A stretch of 32,865 nt of DNA, from positions 1-32,865 of the forward strand of contig CAZVFT010000015.1 in assembly GCA_964626495.1 (NCBI GenBank), written 5' to 3'. The translations under genes and the position numbers were made by a program. The stretch is from JACNLN01 sp964626495. Lineage in GTDB: Bacteria; Fidelibacterota; Marinisomatia; Marinisomatales; CAZVFT01. Position 1 is the first letter of the stretch; the number at the start of each line of letters is the position of its first letter. Below are positions 16,706 through 25,242 of the stretch, in pieces. A model generated the notes under the pieces. The model was not told where the DNA came from, did no database searches, and saw only the letters and a list, made by a program, of their open reading frames with translations.

Positions 16706-19700
16706 TTACTTTAACAGCAGCATCTTGCGGGTTTGCACAAAATCCCCAGCCTTGATTTGATACAGGTACACACCAGCACCCACAGACTTACCAAAACTGT
16801 CCGTACCATCCCAAACCACACGGTGTATACCACTCACCACTATACCATTCACCAGTTCTTTTACCTCTCTACCAAGAATATCGTAAGTCACGATGGTTAC
16901 ATAGGATTGTTCAGGTAATTCATAGCGGATTGTGGTAACTGGGTTGAATGGATTTGGATAATTTTGATATAGCATATATTCGGTCAACAATCCTTTGTCA
17001 GAAGAAACTATTTCAAGGCCTCCCTCCTCTTCAAAGCGATGAATGGTTATATCATCAATATAAACACCTTCATTAACCTCACTATCATCACTCTGAAAAT
17101 GGAAACGCAGGGTTATAGTTGAACCGGGAGGATATTGTGATAAATTATACGTATACTCCAGCCAGTCATTGCCGGTTGGAAGCGTTCCCAGTGCGCCGCC
17201 GCTACCGATAAAATCCAATTCCAGCCAGCCAGAACCATCGTTTATTTCCACATAAAAACCATCCATCCCATAATTTGGAAACAGATACCAACACCAAAAT
17301 GAAAGCTCAGCATTTTGTCCTATAACGATTGGAATGGATTCCAGACTGTTTTGCATATTATTGTCATACTCGTACTGCCCCTCATTCCCACAATACCAGC
17401 TATACGTTCCAGAATGCTTTCGATTTGAAGTGAGATGCCATAAATCAGGTGATCCTGAATGTGTCCAATTACCATCACCATTTTCCATATCATCGTGAAT
17501 GCCAAATTCTCCCACGGCAATGTAAAAACTATCTTCGAATTCATACCCGTCCTCAGTTTCAATAAGTAAATCAATTTGTGGGAAGGATGGTTCAGGACAG
17601 TTAGTATCGATTTCAATTTCTATTGAATATAACTGGTAACCGAAAGACAGAATATTACCAAAATTGATTATAGAGTCTGAGAAAAATATGTAAGGACTGC
17701 TCGTGCTTAACGTCACCGTGACATTTTGTGCGGTGTCCAAACCGGTATTCTGGATAGTCAGTTCTATATTAACCGTTTCGCCCGGTTCGGCAAAGCCATC
17801 ACCATCACCAAACAGTGAATCGGATAATTGATGGGAAAAATATGAAATATCTGGCGTCGCTGCTGTCACCACAGTCAAATCCGTCCAGGTGTTCAGCAAA
17901 TTGTCAGAAATTTCCAGAGTCAGATATCTAACATCACCGTTAACAAGACCCGTATCAGCTTGAAATGTAAATGCACTTTCTACAAAGATGGAGTCATCAG
18001 GAAGAATATCACCAACGAATTCCGTACTATCCTCAACGATAATATCACCTGTTTCACTTATCAAAATGGCGTTTACTCCATTTGCTGTATCGCTACCAAA
18101 ATTTTTAAAGCAAATATTCATGACCACCAAATCCCCCGGGATTACAAAACCATCAGTTGAGCCATTTGTTGAATAAGACAAAACAGCCACATACGGTTCA
18201 TCCGTGGATAAAGAAATTGTATTTTCATACGGGATAAAATTCTGAGCGGTAACAGTCAATTGAATTTCATTAACAGGATCAGAAGTAAATATGTCAAAAT
18301 TCACACAACCATCGAGTCCTGTGATAGCAGTTTGGTAAAGTACTGTATCCTGCATCAGACAAATTAGAGCTCCGTCCACGGGATTATTCCCATCGGTCAC
18401 AGTTATCTGGCAGTAACTATCCCCAACAGGTAATTCTTGGGGGAAATTGACTGTTAATGTTTGTGGAATATTCGTCCAGATGGGCATTTCCGGATCGCCT
18501 AACAGGTTAATTTCGTATTCGCACCATCGGTACACATTCTCCTGAGCTGCAAATGGGATGTATACAGATTTTGCGGCACTGAGGGAACTTCCGATGTGAT
18601 AAATATTATCAATAAAAAGGTGTTTGAAAAACTGCTGATCGAACCGATTTGAATAGCCAAAAAGCGGATTCCCGGGGCTTGCCCATCCATATCTGGAATT
18701 GCCAATAAAAGCAACACCACCTCCATTGGGATTTGTAATAAAATGTTCAGCGATGCAGTCATAATCAAATGCAGCTGGCCAACAACCGATAGAAAAGAGA
18801 ATAGAATATTTTGGACCATTGATCAGATTATCCATATCGCTGCGGTATAAAGTCCCATCTCCAACACTCATCACTGTGTACCACGCATGTCCATTATGGT
18901 TAATGATATTCTGTCCCTCGTTCAGTGCATTCATAGCGGATGTATAATTTTCATTCCCTAATGCCTCGTACAATTTAGTAATTGGATCGAATCGATCAGG
19001 GACATACAAACTGTCAATATAATCCTTCTCTTCACCAGAATTCGTATAAGGAACAAACCAGAGGATCTCTGCCAAGAACAGCATATCAAGAATATAATCG
19101 TTTGATGGAGTTTTCTCATAAGTGAGGATTTTATTCACAAAGGCATCTGCTTCAGTCCCATTTCCAACAGGTGCTCTTCCGACAAATAGATCCGGATACA
19201 TATCAATGGAATCAGCCACTTCTCCATAAATATCATCACCATCGGTATTCCAATTTCCATCCAAATCGGCGAAATAAAGATCACAGGGAATATCATTTTC
19301 ATCCGATGAGCCGCCCCACTCGCAATCCATTGCAAAGGTATATCTTGCGGGAATGATATTCGTATCTCCCCCAAGGAGTACCCACAACGTGCCCCAACTC
19401 TGGTATGCATCGACGATGAAGTTCCTTATTTTTTCCTGGGAATCTGTTCCGGAGTAATGTGAATATATCCAGGAGGTGGTCACAATTTTAGCGGATAATC
19501 CTTTTTTCAATTTCCAATCAGCCAAAAGTTGAAAATGGTTAACAAGAGCATCAGAGGTGATAATAATATAAATATGTTCATCAGTAGGCAGAGTGGTGCT
19601 ACCCTGCTTAATTTTCATTGAGGGTTGAATTATGGAGTGAGGATCCTTCACAATGCTTTTCAGCACCTTTTGTTGTATGTGGTCAGAGTATGGAGATGAT

Positions 19701-20266
19701 TTGTATACCCGCGGCATTCTTTCACTCTCTTTGTATGTGATCTTCACCTCAATTTTTGATATGAATTTTAATTTTTTTTCAACGGGGTGATATTGAACAG
19801 GATAAATACGAAAAGCTCCGATGTTGTTACCTGAAAAATAACCCTTTCTATCAATTTTGATTATTTCCTGCGGGAAAAGGTTGGGTGAGGAATAAATATC
19901 AATATCGGGATTAATGAATTGAATGTCTGGATTCGACAATATCTGAGGAGGTTGGACTGGAAAGAGATTGTATTTTCCCTCAAGGTATTCACTTTCCATA
20001 TCTGTGATTGATATGCTCGCAATATCCTTTCTAGGAGGTAGTGACAAACGAACTATTTTCACAGGAAGCTGAGGTGCTCCAACTGTTTGAGATAATTCAA
20101 GATCTTCATAATGAATTATATCGTATCCGGATAATTTCTCAGTCGTTAGTTTATTTTTTTCAAAAGTAAACGTTTGATAATTGTCACTTGCTCTTACTTC
20201 ATTAGTATTTAGAATGAAAAAAGCAAATACGAGAATTAAACAAAATATGTTTTTTGAATCACACAC
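16706..20266 (-). CDS. Gingipain-like C25 cysteine peptidase, type IX sorted (1186 aa)
   Basis: A signal peptide (about 1-27) and a C25 propeptide (about 28-225, VGAPQLPVKIVRLSLPP) precede the caspase-like catalytic domain (about 230-600). The dyad is His460 in NHNGHA and Cys495 in SIGCWPAAFD. GNSRYGW and LLGDPEMPIW follow, as in other C25 enzymes. Next are Ig-like/CARDB-like beta domains (600-920), one with GDGDGFAEPGETV, a jelly-roll domain (925-1080), and the sorting domain (1100-1186) with PNPFNPVTTIRYELPE. The enzyme is secreted and presumably matures by removal of its propeptide; its cleavage specificity is unknown. The start is a GTG with no clear Shine-Dalgarno, so a nearby alternative is possible. 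It lies between a paralogue and the CapA-domain gene on one strand. Confidence 0.92.
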   Translation of the reverse strand: MCDSKNIFCLILVFAFFILNTNEVRASDNYQTFTFEKNKLTTEKLSGYDIIHYEDLELSQTVGAPQLPVKIVRLSLPPRKDIASISITDMESEYLEGKYNLFPVQPPQILSNPDIQFINPDIDIYSSPNLFPQEIIKIDRKGYFSGNNIGAFRIYPVQYHPVEKKLKFISKIEVKITYKESERMPRVYKSSPYSDHIQQKVLKSIVKDPHSIIQPSMKIKQGSTTLPTDEHIYIIITSDALVNHFQLLADWKLKKGLSAKIVTTSWIYSHYSGTDSQEKIRNFIVDAYQSWGTLWVLLGGDTNIIPARYTFAMDCEWGGSSDENDIPCDLYFADLDGNWNTDGDDIYGEVADSIDMYPDLFVGRAPVGNGTEADAFVNKILTYEKTPSNDYILDMLFLAEILWFVPYTNSGEEKDYIDSLYVPDRFDPITKLYEALGNENYTSAMNALNEGQNIINHNGHAWYTVMSVGDGTLYRSDMDNLINGPKYSILFSIGCWPAAFDYDCIAEHFITNPNGGGVAFIGNSRYGWASPGNPLFGYSNRFDQQFFKHLFIDNIYHIGSSLSAAKSVYIPFAAQENVYRWCEYEINLLGDPEMPIWTNIPQTLTVNFPQELPVGDSYCQITVTDGNNPVDGALICLMQDTVLYQTAITGLDGCVNFDIFTSDPVNEIQLTVTAQNFIPYENTISLSTDEPYVAVLSYSTNGSTDGFVIPGDLVVMNICFKNFGSDTANGVNAILISETGDIIVEDSTEFVGDILPDDSIFVESAFTFQADTGLVNGDVRYLTLEISDNLLNTWTDLTVVTAATPDISYFSHQLSDSLFGDGDGFAEPGETVNIELTIQNTGLDTAQNVTVTLSTSSPYIFFSDSIINFGNILSFGYQLYSIEIEIDTNCPEPSFPQIDLLIETEDGYEFEDSFYIAVGEFGIHDDMENGDGNWTHSGSPDLWHLTSNRKHSGTYSWYCGNEGQYEYDNNMQNSLESIPIVIGQNAELSFWCWYLFPNYGMDGFYVEINDGSGWLELDFIGSGGALGTLPTGNDWLEYTYNLSQYPPGSTITLRFHFQSDDSEVNEGVYIDDITIHRFEEEGGLEIVSSDKGLLTEYMLYQNYPNPFNPVTTIRYELPEQSYVTIVTYDILGREVKELVNGIVVSGIHRVVWDGTDSFGKSVGAGVYLYQIKAGDFVQTRKMLLLK

Positions 20267-20330
20267 AGTTTAGTCTTTCTTCCCTATGTAATGGATTAGA
20301 ATAAAAATCATTATTAGGGAGATCAAATAG

Positions 20331-20435
20331 TTAGGGGGGTGGAATAGAATAACTCACACGTATTATAGATGTAATTAATTGTTTTATAACACATTATGGA
20401 TTTTATCCGATGACTAATATTATTCCACCCCCTAA
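20331..20435. repeat. Long-armed inverted repeat between two C25 peptidase genes
   Basis: TTAGGGGGGTGGAATA (20331-20346) and TATTCCACCCCCTAA (20421-20435) are inverted copies matching over 15 bp with one extra G in the first. They enclose 74 AT-rich bases with no reading frame. The arrangement fits a small non-autonomous mobile element (MITE-like) or a long mRNA hairpin between the two genes. No target-site duplication was found by eye. Confidence 0.6.
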
Positions 20436-20457
20436 ATTACATTGTATGAAGTGACGT

Positions 20458-22839
20458 TCACTTCAATAGCAACATTTTACGGTTTTGAGTCTGATTACCA
20501 ACAGTAAGCCGAACAAAGTAGACTCCGCTGGGCTGACCCGACGCATCCCAGACCACTTCATGCTCACCATTAACAAATCGACCACTCACCAATTGTTCCA
20601 CTAATCTCCCTTTTACATCATATACCTGTAGAGAGACAATGCTTTGCATCTCTATTAATGGTATATTAAAACGAATGGTAGTGACAGAATTGAAGGGATT
20701 TGGGTAGTTCTGCTCAAGTTTTGCAATTTCTGGTATCATCACTTCATTTTGAATTCCAGCTTGAGAAGAAACATACACAAAATATGTCGCTGGCAAGCAG
20801 TTATAACCGGAAATAACGAGGTCTAAGGTATCCCCGTTAGATAATAGAGAACTGATGACAATTTCAGCAACTCCATTTTCATCTACAACAGACCTGCCAA
20901 GGATTTCACCTTCATTTATGAGAATACAGGTAAGACCTTCTACTGTACTATCGTTACTACTAACGGTCACAGAAAGGACTGATGTGTTTGTTGAAATGGT
21001 ATCATCGTAAGTTGCCTGGATAGTTATTGGTTCATCTGTCCAGATGGACATTGCAGGATCACCAAGCACATTACAGTCATAAAAACACCATCGAAGCGCT
21101 CCCTCCTCCCACTGACCTGGAGCATTCACCCACGGTGCTGTATCTATTTTTGACAGCAAATGAGTTTCACCAATCCTTCCGGTACGATATCTGTAAAGAG
21201 CATCCACAAATTCACGATGAAGATGGTGAGATGGTCCTTCTGTCTGACCTTCATTGAACCAACCGTATCTTGAGTTCCCTACAAAAGCAACAGAAAAGTT
21301 TTCAAGATTGACCATTTTTTCTGCAATACAATCATAATAATCAAATGCACCAGAATAACAACCGTGCGTATAAACCAGTGTATAATTATGATCGATGCCG
21401 TTCACCTGAGAGAAATTTGAGTTTGTTATATCATACAAGTTTAACCTCATACAATAATTCCAATTTGCGTGTCCCGAGTGGTGAATAAAGGATTTTCCTT
21501 CATTGATTTTTCCAATTAATGTACTGTTATACCAATACCCAACATCACGGTCGTATAGTGTTTCGATATTATGATCTTCAGGGATTCCGCAGGTGGTGTA
21601 ACCACTATCATCATGACATCCAACAAGTAAATCCAGATAGTCACCTCCCCACGTTAGCGGATCGTCCCAAAGATATTCACCTACAAGAAACGGTTTATCC
21701 AGTTCCCCTTGAGCCGGATTATCCTGATAAGAAATGATTTTATTCAATAAATTGTTCAATTCAGTTAAATCACTAACAGGTAACCGTGCTACGGACACTT
21801 CTGGTAATAAATCATCCTCACCAATTTCTCCCCAATAATTGTCTCCATCATCGTTCCATGTCCCATCTAACGCTGAGTAATACAAATCGGAGGGAATATC
21901 ATCATCTTCATATGTCTGTGATGACTGAACTGCACAATAAAATCCCCTGTAGGGAATATGTTCAACATCACCAACCAGTATTACATACTCAATGCTGTGG
22001 TCCTGATATTCCTGAATAATATAATTTCTGATTCGTTCTTGTAAATCAGATCCAGAAAATGAAGAATCAATAAAATCCGTGGTGACCATTTCTGTTCTCA
22101 GTCCACGAACAAGATAGATATCAATTAAATCCTGAAGACTATTTTCAAACTGAGTGGGAGTAATGATCAACAGTTGATATTCATCCTCTCGACCATACTG
22201 CCCTGGATATGTTGAAATAAGCTCGGGGTTTTGAGCAAAGGTTTGAACTCTTTTTCTTATTTTGTTTGAGGAAGATAAACTGTTTAGGGCACTTTCAGAT
22301 TTTATATCAGGTGTTGTCGTGATTTTTACGGTTATCTTCCTGAAGAAAGAGACCTTCCCGCTTTTTGGGTAATATTGCAGGGGGGTGAATGTTGAAAGAA
22401 CAAAAGAATATCCATTCATAAAGTGTGTAGAAATTTCACCATGTAATCTGTTTGGATAGGTTTTATTGCTTTCGTACACAGACGCATTTTTAACAAATAC
22501 ACCTGATTTTCCAATTGAAATGGGTCGTGAATATTGACGGGGATAAAGTTGAAATTCACCGGGAATAATTGTCTCCTCTTGACCGAAAATCTCTATTGAT
22601 TCCGCAATTTCCCCCGGTGGTAACAGCAATGAGACTGAATGATATGGTAAAACTGGTTCTCCAACTTTACCAGAGAGATTGGTATATTTAAAATTAATTA
22701 TTTGATAGCTATCACGATTTGTTATTTTATAATCGGAAAAAGTATAGGTTTGTTCAATAACACCAGCGTTAATAATAGCACCTGTGAAGATCAATAATAC
22801 AACAGAAATAGCCAATAATTTTGATAGATTATTACTCAT
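20458..22839 (-). CDS. Gingipain-like C25 cysteine peptidase, type IX sorted (793 aa)
   Basis: A signal peptide (about 1-25) and propeptide (26-215, VGEPVLPYHSVSLLLPPGE) precede the catalytic domain (about 220-600). The dyad is His457 in HHSGHAN and Cys494 in THGCYSGAFD; FVGNSRYGWF and VLGDPAMSIW are shared with the next gene. Only one Ig-like domain (about 603-695) separates the catalytic domain from the sorting domain (708-793, YPNPFNSVTTIRF, final NRKMLLLK), making it much shorter than the 1186-residue paralogue. A Shine-Dalgarno AGGAG lies eight bases before the ATG. It is a secreted or surface peptidase; substrate unknown. The two genes most likely arose by duplication followed by domain gain or loss. 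Confidence 0.92.
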   Translation of the reverse strand: MSNNLSKLLAISVVLLIFTGAIINAGVIEQTYTFSDYKITNRDSYQIINFKYTNLSGKVGEPVLPYHSVSLLLPPGEIAESIEIFGQEETIIPGEFQLYPRQYSRPISIGKSGVFVKNASVYESNKTYPNRLHGEISTHFMNGYSFVLSTFTPLQYYPKSGKVSFFRKITVKITTTPDIKSESALNSLSSSNKIRKRVQTFAQNPELISTYPGQYGREDEYQLLIITPTQFENSLQDLIDIYLVRGLRTEMVTTDFIDSSFSGSDLQERIRNYIIQEYQDHSIEYVILVGDVEHIPYRGFYCAVQSSQTYEDDDIPSDLYYSALDGTWNDDGDNYWGEIGEDDLLPEVSVARLPVSDLTELNNLLNKIISYQDNPAQGELDKPFLVGEYLWDDPLTWGGDYLDLLVGCHDDSGYTTCGIPEDHNIETLYDRDVGYWYNSTLIGKINEGKSFIHHSGHANWNYCMRLNLYDITNSNFSQVNGIDHNYTLVYTHGCYSGAFDYYDCIAEKMVNLENFSVAFVGNSRYGWFNEGQTEGPSHHLHREFVDALYRYRTGRIGETHLLSKIDTAPWVNAPGQWEEGALRWCFYDCNVLGDPAMSIWTDEPITIQATYDDTISTNTSVLSVTVSSNDSTVEGLTCILINEGEILGRSVVDENGVAEIVISSLLSNGDTLDLVISGYNCLPATYFVYVSSQAGIQNEVMIPEIAKLEQNYPNPFNSVTTIRFNIPLIEMQSIVSLQVYDVKGRLVEQLVSGRFVNGEHEVVWDASGQPSGVYFVRLTVGNQTQNRKMLLLK

Positions 22840-22960
22840 TAATAATACTCCTGATATTTTACCTCTTACCCTTTTTGTGGTATTTTTATGTAACGGTGTC
22901 TATTGTGGAAATGCAGTAATGATGTTTGAATGACAATGATTACTTAATCTATCGGAAGAT

Positions 22961-23545
22961 TTATCTTGTTCGTTGCCAGTCACTAACCTCTAAATAGTCT
23001 TCCAACTCCTGCCACATTTCCTTAAGGTCACATGCCATCACAATTAAATCCTGCTTTTTACCACTGATATCTTTTACATACTCAGGCAGTACGGCTTTTT
23101 CCCGGAAACCGAGTTTTTTAAATATATTTTGAGCTGCTTTCTGAGGACGCATCATCTTCACAGTTACTTCCTCAAGTTTACTGCTAGCCGCTAAAAAGTA
23201 GAGTTCCCGAGCCATAAGCATCCCAAGCCCTTTACGCTTGAGTGAACTAGCCACAATCAATCGCAATTCACCGATGTGACCTTTCCATCCATTCGTCTCC
23301 ATCTCCAGTGATCCTTCAGCTACAATCTCATCATCCACAACAGACACTAACCGTTTGATCTTGCCAGTTTTCATTGCCCGAATTCGTTTTTTGACAATCT
23401 CACGTTTCGTAACATCAACTCGAAGATACTCCCTATCTTCCGTAGGGAGGTTCTGGAAAAACGTATGAGATCTATCAATATCCTTCTTCCTCATTGGACG
23501 GATAGTGACGTCGGTACCATTTTTTAGTTTCACTTTCTTTTTCAT
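22961..23545 (-). CDS. GNAT-family N-acetyltransferase
   Basis: 194 residues. The acetyl-CoA motif A is IGELRLIVASSLKRKGLG (around 91-108), with the loop form R/K-x-K-G-x-G, followed by a helix (MLMARELYFLA) and motif B-like AAQNIFKKLGFRE. A basic N-terminus (MKKKVKLKNGTDVTIRPMRKKD) leads into the first strand. GNAT enzymes transfer an acetyl group to amines of proteins or small molecules; the substrate cannot be read here. Shine-Dalgarno AAGGGG lies seven bases before the ATG. It ends 121 bases before the C25 gene on the same strand; a link to the secreted block is not required. The gap 22840-22960 holds only a weak 6-bp dyad. Confidence 0.85.
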   Translation of the reverse strand: MKKKVKLKNGTDVTIRPMRKKDIDRSHTFFQNLPTEDREYLRVDVTKREIVKKRIRAMKTGKIKRLVSVVDDEIVAEGSLEMETNGWKGHIGELRLIVASSLKRKGLGMLMARELYFLAASSKLEEVTVKMMRPQKAAQNIFKKLGFREKAVLPEYVKDISGKKQDLIVMACDLKEMWQELEDYLEVSDWQRTR

Positions 23546-23611
23546 CGAAATACCCCTTATTTATATCTTTATTTTACAGCAGAGTTCGGTAAATGTCAAT
23601 TTAGTATTTAA

Positions 23612-23664
23612 AACTTTGCGGAATTTTCCGTCAGTAGCCGGACAAGCTCAACTTCTGCAAAGTT
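23612..23664. repeat. Stem-loop element with nested palindrome
   Basis: AACTTTGC (23612-23619) and GCAAAGTT (23657-23664) are perfect 8-bp arms. Immediately inside the first arm lies CGGAATTTTCCG, itself a small palindrome. The element starts 66 bases upstream of the GNAT gene's start codon, in the 396-base gap 23546-23941, which has no gene. It could be a transcribed structure or a repeat unit. Confidence 0.4.
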
Positions 23665-23717
23665 AGATTACAGTCTATTTTCATCCAACTTATGTTTTTT
23701 CGGCTCTGCACGTTTCT

Positions 23718-23767
23718 GACACACCCCCTCCACCATCCGGTGGAGACCCCTCTCTGAGAGGGAACTT
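23718..23767 (-). repeat. Palindromic repeat unit A (REP/BIME-like)
   Basis: Read on the minus strand it begins AAGT, then a CCCTC/GAGGG hairpin with AGAG turn, then GGGGTC, a second hairpin CTCCACC/GGTGGAG, and ends GGGGGTGTGTC. Unit B at 23827-23875 has the same order of parts in the opposite orientation, 59 bases away. Two opposed copies with paired stems resemble bacterial interspersed mosaic elements. It is more GC-rich than its surroundings. Confidence 0.6.
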
Positions 23768-23826
23768 TATTATTCTTTCACCGTCAGAGATTATCAGAAA
23801 AGCGGTTACGTAAAAAACACAGCGAT

Positions 23827-23875
23827 AAGTCACCTCCATCGGAGGGGGTCCGCCAGCCGACGGATGGGGTGGGTT
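23827..23875 (+). repeat. Palindromic repeat unit B (REP/BIME-like)
   Basis: On the plus strand: AAGT, a CCTCC/GGAGG hairpin, GGGGTC, then a second weaker stem (TCCG/CGGA around GCCAGCC-type bases) and GGGGTGGGTT. Aligned with unit A the framework (AAGT, stem, GGGGTC, stem, GGGGTG) is kept while stem bases change together, which suggests selection on structure. It ends 66 bases before the lipoprotein gene. Confidence 0.6.
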
Positions 23876-23941
23876 GTTTACATTCTTTTTACTAATATCT
23901 ATTTTTTGATTAAAATATTTGTAAATTAAAAATATAGACAG

Positions 23942-24361
23942 ATGAACAAAATAATCTCACTCGCAAGTATCGTGTTCCTAACTCTTATCAATTCCTGTCT
24001 GTTTGAACCAGATGAAAAAGAATACATTCAGCCTTTTTGTGTGGATTCGGTAAAGGTAACCCATATTGTTGATAGAAAAGCTACCTTCGAATGTATCGGG
24101 TGGGTGGGAGACCTCTGCTGGGAACACGATCACACAGAAATTGACTATCAAAATACTGACTATTTTGTACAAATATTCATTAAACGAGATGAAAGCCTAA
24201 TTTGCCCTCAAGATGAAAGTCTAACTTGCCCTGATGTAATTTCAAAAATGACTATTCCAGTTTCGATCACTATCGGACAAGATACAAGCTACACATTCCA
24301 CTTCTGGCAATCGGATTCTACAAGCCTGGATACCACCATTACTTTTGGATCTTCGAACTAA
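23942..24361 (+). CDS. Hypothetical Cys-rich lipoprotein
   Basis: 139 residues. The signal ends in a lipobox (LINSC), so Cys19 or so is probably lipidated. The mature part holds six further cysteines, including a GWVGDLCWEHDHTEIDY segment and a short duplication (see the tandem repeat at 24188-24235). The C-terminal part is beta-rich and Thr/Ser-rich (VSITIGQDTSYTFHFW). No family is recognised. There is no clear Shine-Dalgarno; the ATG is chosen because the signal peptide begins there. It is the first plus-strand gene after the repeat region and is separated by 126 bases from the MGMT-family gene. Confidence 0.75.
   Translation: MNKIISLASIVFLTLINSCLFEPDEKEYIQPFCVDSVKVTHIVDRKATFECIGWVGDLCWEHDHTEIDYQNTDYFVQIFIKRDESLICPQDESLTCPDVISKMTIPVSITIGQDTSYTFHFWQSDSTSLDTTITFGSSN
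24188..24235 (+). repeat. 24-base tandem duplication inside the lipoprotein gene
   Basis: Two adjacent 24-base units (24188-24211 and 24212-24235) differ at only a few positions and encode DESLICPQ and DESLTCPD. The length is a multiple of three, so the frame is kept and the protein gains eight residues including one extra Cys. This looks like a recent slippage or duplication event. Confidence 0.7.
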
Positions 24362-24487
24362 AATATTCCTAAATTTTCAATCCTAATACCTTAATAAATG
24401 ATATAATTGACTTTCAATTATTAAGAATAGAAGCTATTTTTCTGGCAGAATAATTTCGATAAATCCAATTCTCAGTGAGGTAAAAAT

Positions 24488-24960
24488 ATGACAAAGAAAA
24501 AGAAGTCATGGCGAGAGAAACTTTCTGACAGCAAAGACCTTCCACGGGTTGAAAAGATTACCAAAAAAATGAGCCAGCGCTGGGGGACTGGAACATTGGT
24601 GATACCTGCTCCCATTGAAGTTGATGAAATTATGAAAAAGGTTCCAAAGGGTAAACTTATCACGATCAACAAAATTCGTCAGATTCTCGCGAAAAACACG
24701 GTGCTACTATCGGCTGTCCCATCACGACCGGTATTTTTGCTATGATTTCCGCTAATGCAGCTAATGAAGATGAAAATGTGGGAAAAACGGAAATCACACC
24801 ATACTGGCGCACTCTTAAAAAAGGTGGTCAACTGAATCCCAAATATCCTGGCGGTATTGACAACATTAAAAAAAGGTTGGCGTCTGAGGGACATAGTATT
24901 ATTCAGAAAAGAAAAAAATTCGTTGTTAAAGACTTTGAAAAATCTATTGTTGATGAATAA
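24488..24960 (+). pseudogene. MGMT-family protein gene split by a single-base frameshift
   Basis: The reading frame from 24488 gives KKSWREKLSDSKDLP, SQRWGTGTLVIPAPIEVDEIM and KVPKGKLITINKIRQILAK, then runs off the family. From about 24694 the -1 frame continues perfectly: HGATIGCPITTGIFAMISANAA, then ITPYWRTLKKGGQLNPKYPGG and a lysine-rich end, to TAA at 24960. Restoring one A in the A5 run at 24692-24696 gives an intact protein of about 157 residues. The family resembles the alkyltransferase C-domain (TINKIR helix, GCP-T-T-G in place of PCHR), so it may bind alkylated DNA, but it lacks the classic PCHR. Shine-Dalgarno GAGGT is six bases before the ATG. The lesion may be a true mutation or a homopolymer sequencing error. 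The cited stretches total under 160 residues. Confidence 0.78.
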
Positions 24961-24987
24961 CTTACTATCATTCAGGAGAAAGAATAG

Positions 24988-25194
24988 ATGAGCTTATTTG
25001 ATGTCATCAATGAGAGAGTAAAAAAGCTGACGATCTGGGATATCAAGTTCCTGCAAATTGCAGCGATCTTTGTGGCGCTGATTATTGTCAAGTTGATTCC
25101 ATCTATCCTTCAATTGAGTATCTGGTGGTTTGTTATCCTGGCAATCTTAGCAGGAGTAAAGCCCTTCATTAAACTCCTAAAAAACTCGCGATAA
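24988..25194 (+). CDS. Small membrane protein
   Basis: 68 residues with two hydrophobic stretches (IAAIFVALIIVKLIPSIL and LSIWWFVILAILAGV) between a charged N-terminus (MSLFDVINERVKKLTIWD) and a basic C-terminus (KPFIKLLKNSR). Probably a two-helix inner-membrane protein. AGGAG precedes the ATG by nine bases. It lies 27 bases after the MGMT-family gene and 48 bases before the nitrilase-family gene, on the same strand, so the three probably form one transcript. No known family is recognised. Confidence 0.75.
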   Translation: MSLFDVINERVKKLTIWDIKFLQIAAIFVALIIVKLIPSILQLSIWWFVILAILAGVKPFIKLLKNSR

Positions 25195-25242
25195 GATGAT
25201 AACCTTAATTATGCTTCAATATGAACTATTGGGAGAAAGAGT

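Noticed and set aside
22915..22944. 6-bp inverted repeat AGTAAT/ATTACT between the GNAT and C25 genes
   Set aside because: Short, AT-rich and without a T-run; expected by chance.
23546..23941. CRISPR array in the repeat-bearing gap
   Set aside because: The repeats are two opposed palindromic units of different sequence, not direct repeats with regular spacers; no cas genes are nearby.
24690..24700. Programmed -1 frameshift at GAAAAAC in the MGMT-family gene
   Set aside because: The in-frame heptamer would be G-AAA-AAC, so the P-site tRNA would mispair after slipping, and no stimulatory stem was evident. A lost base or sequencing error is simpler.
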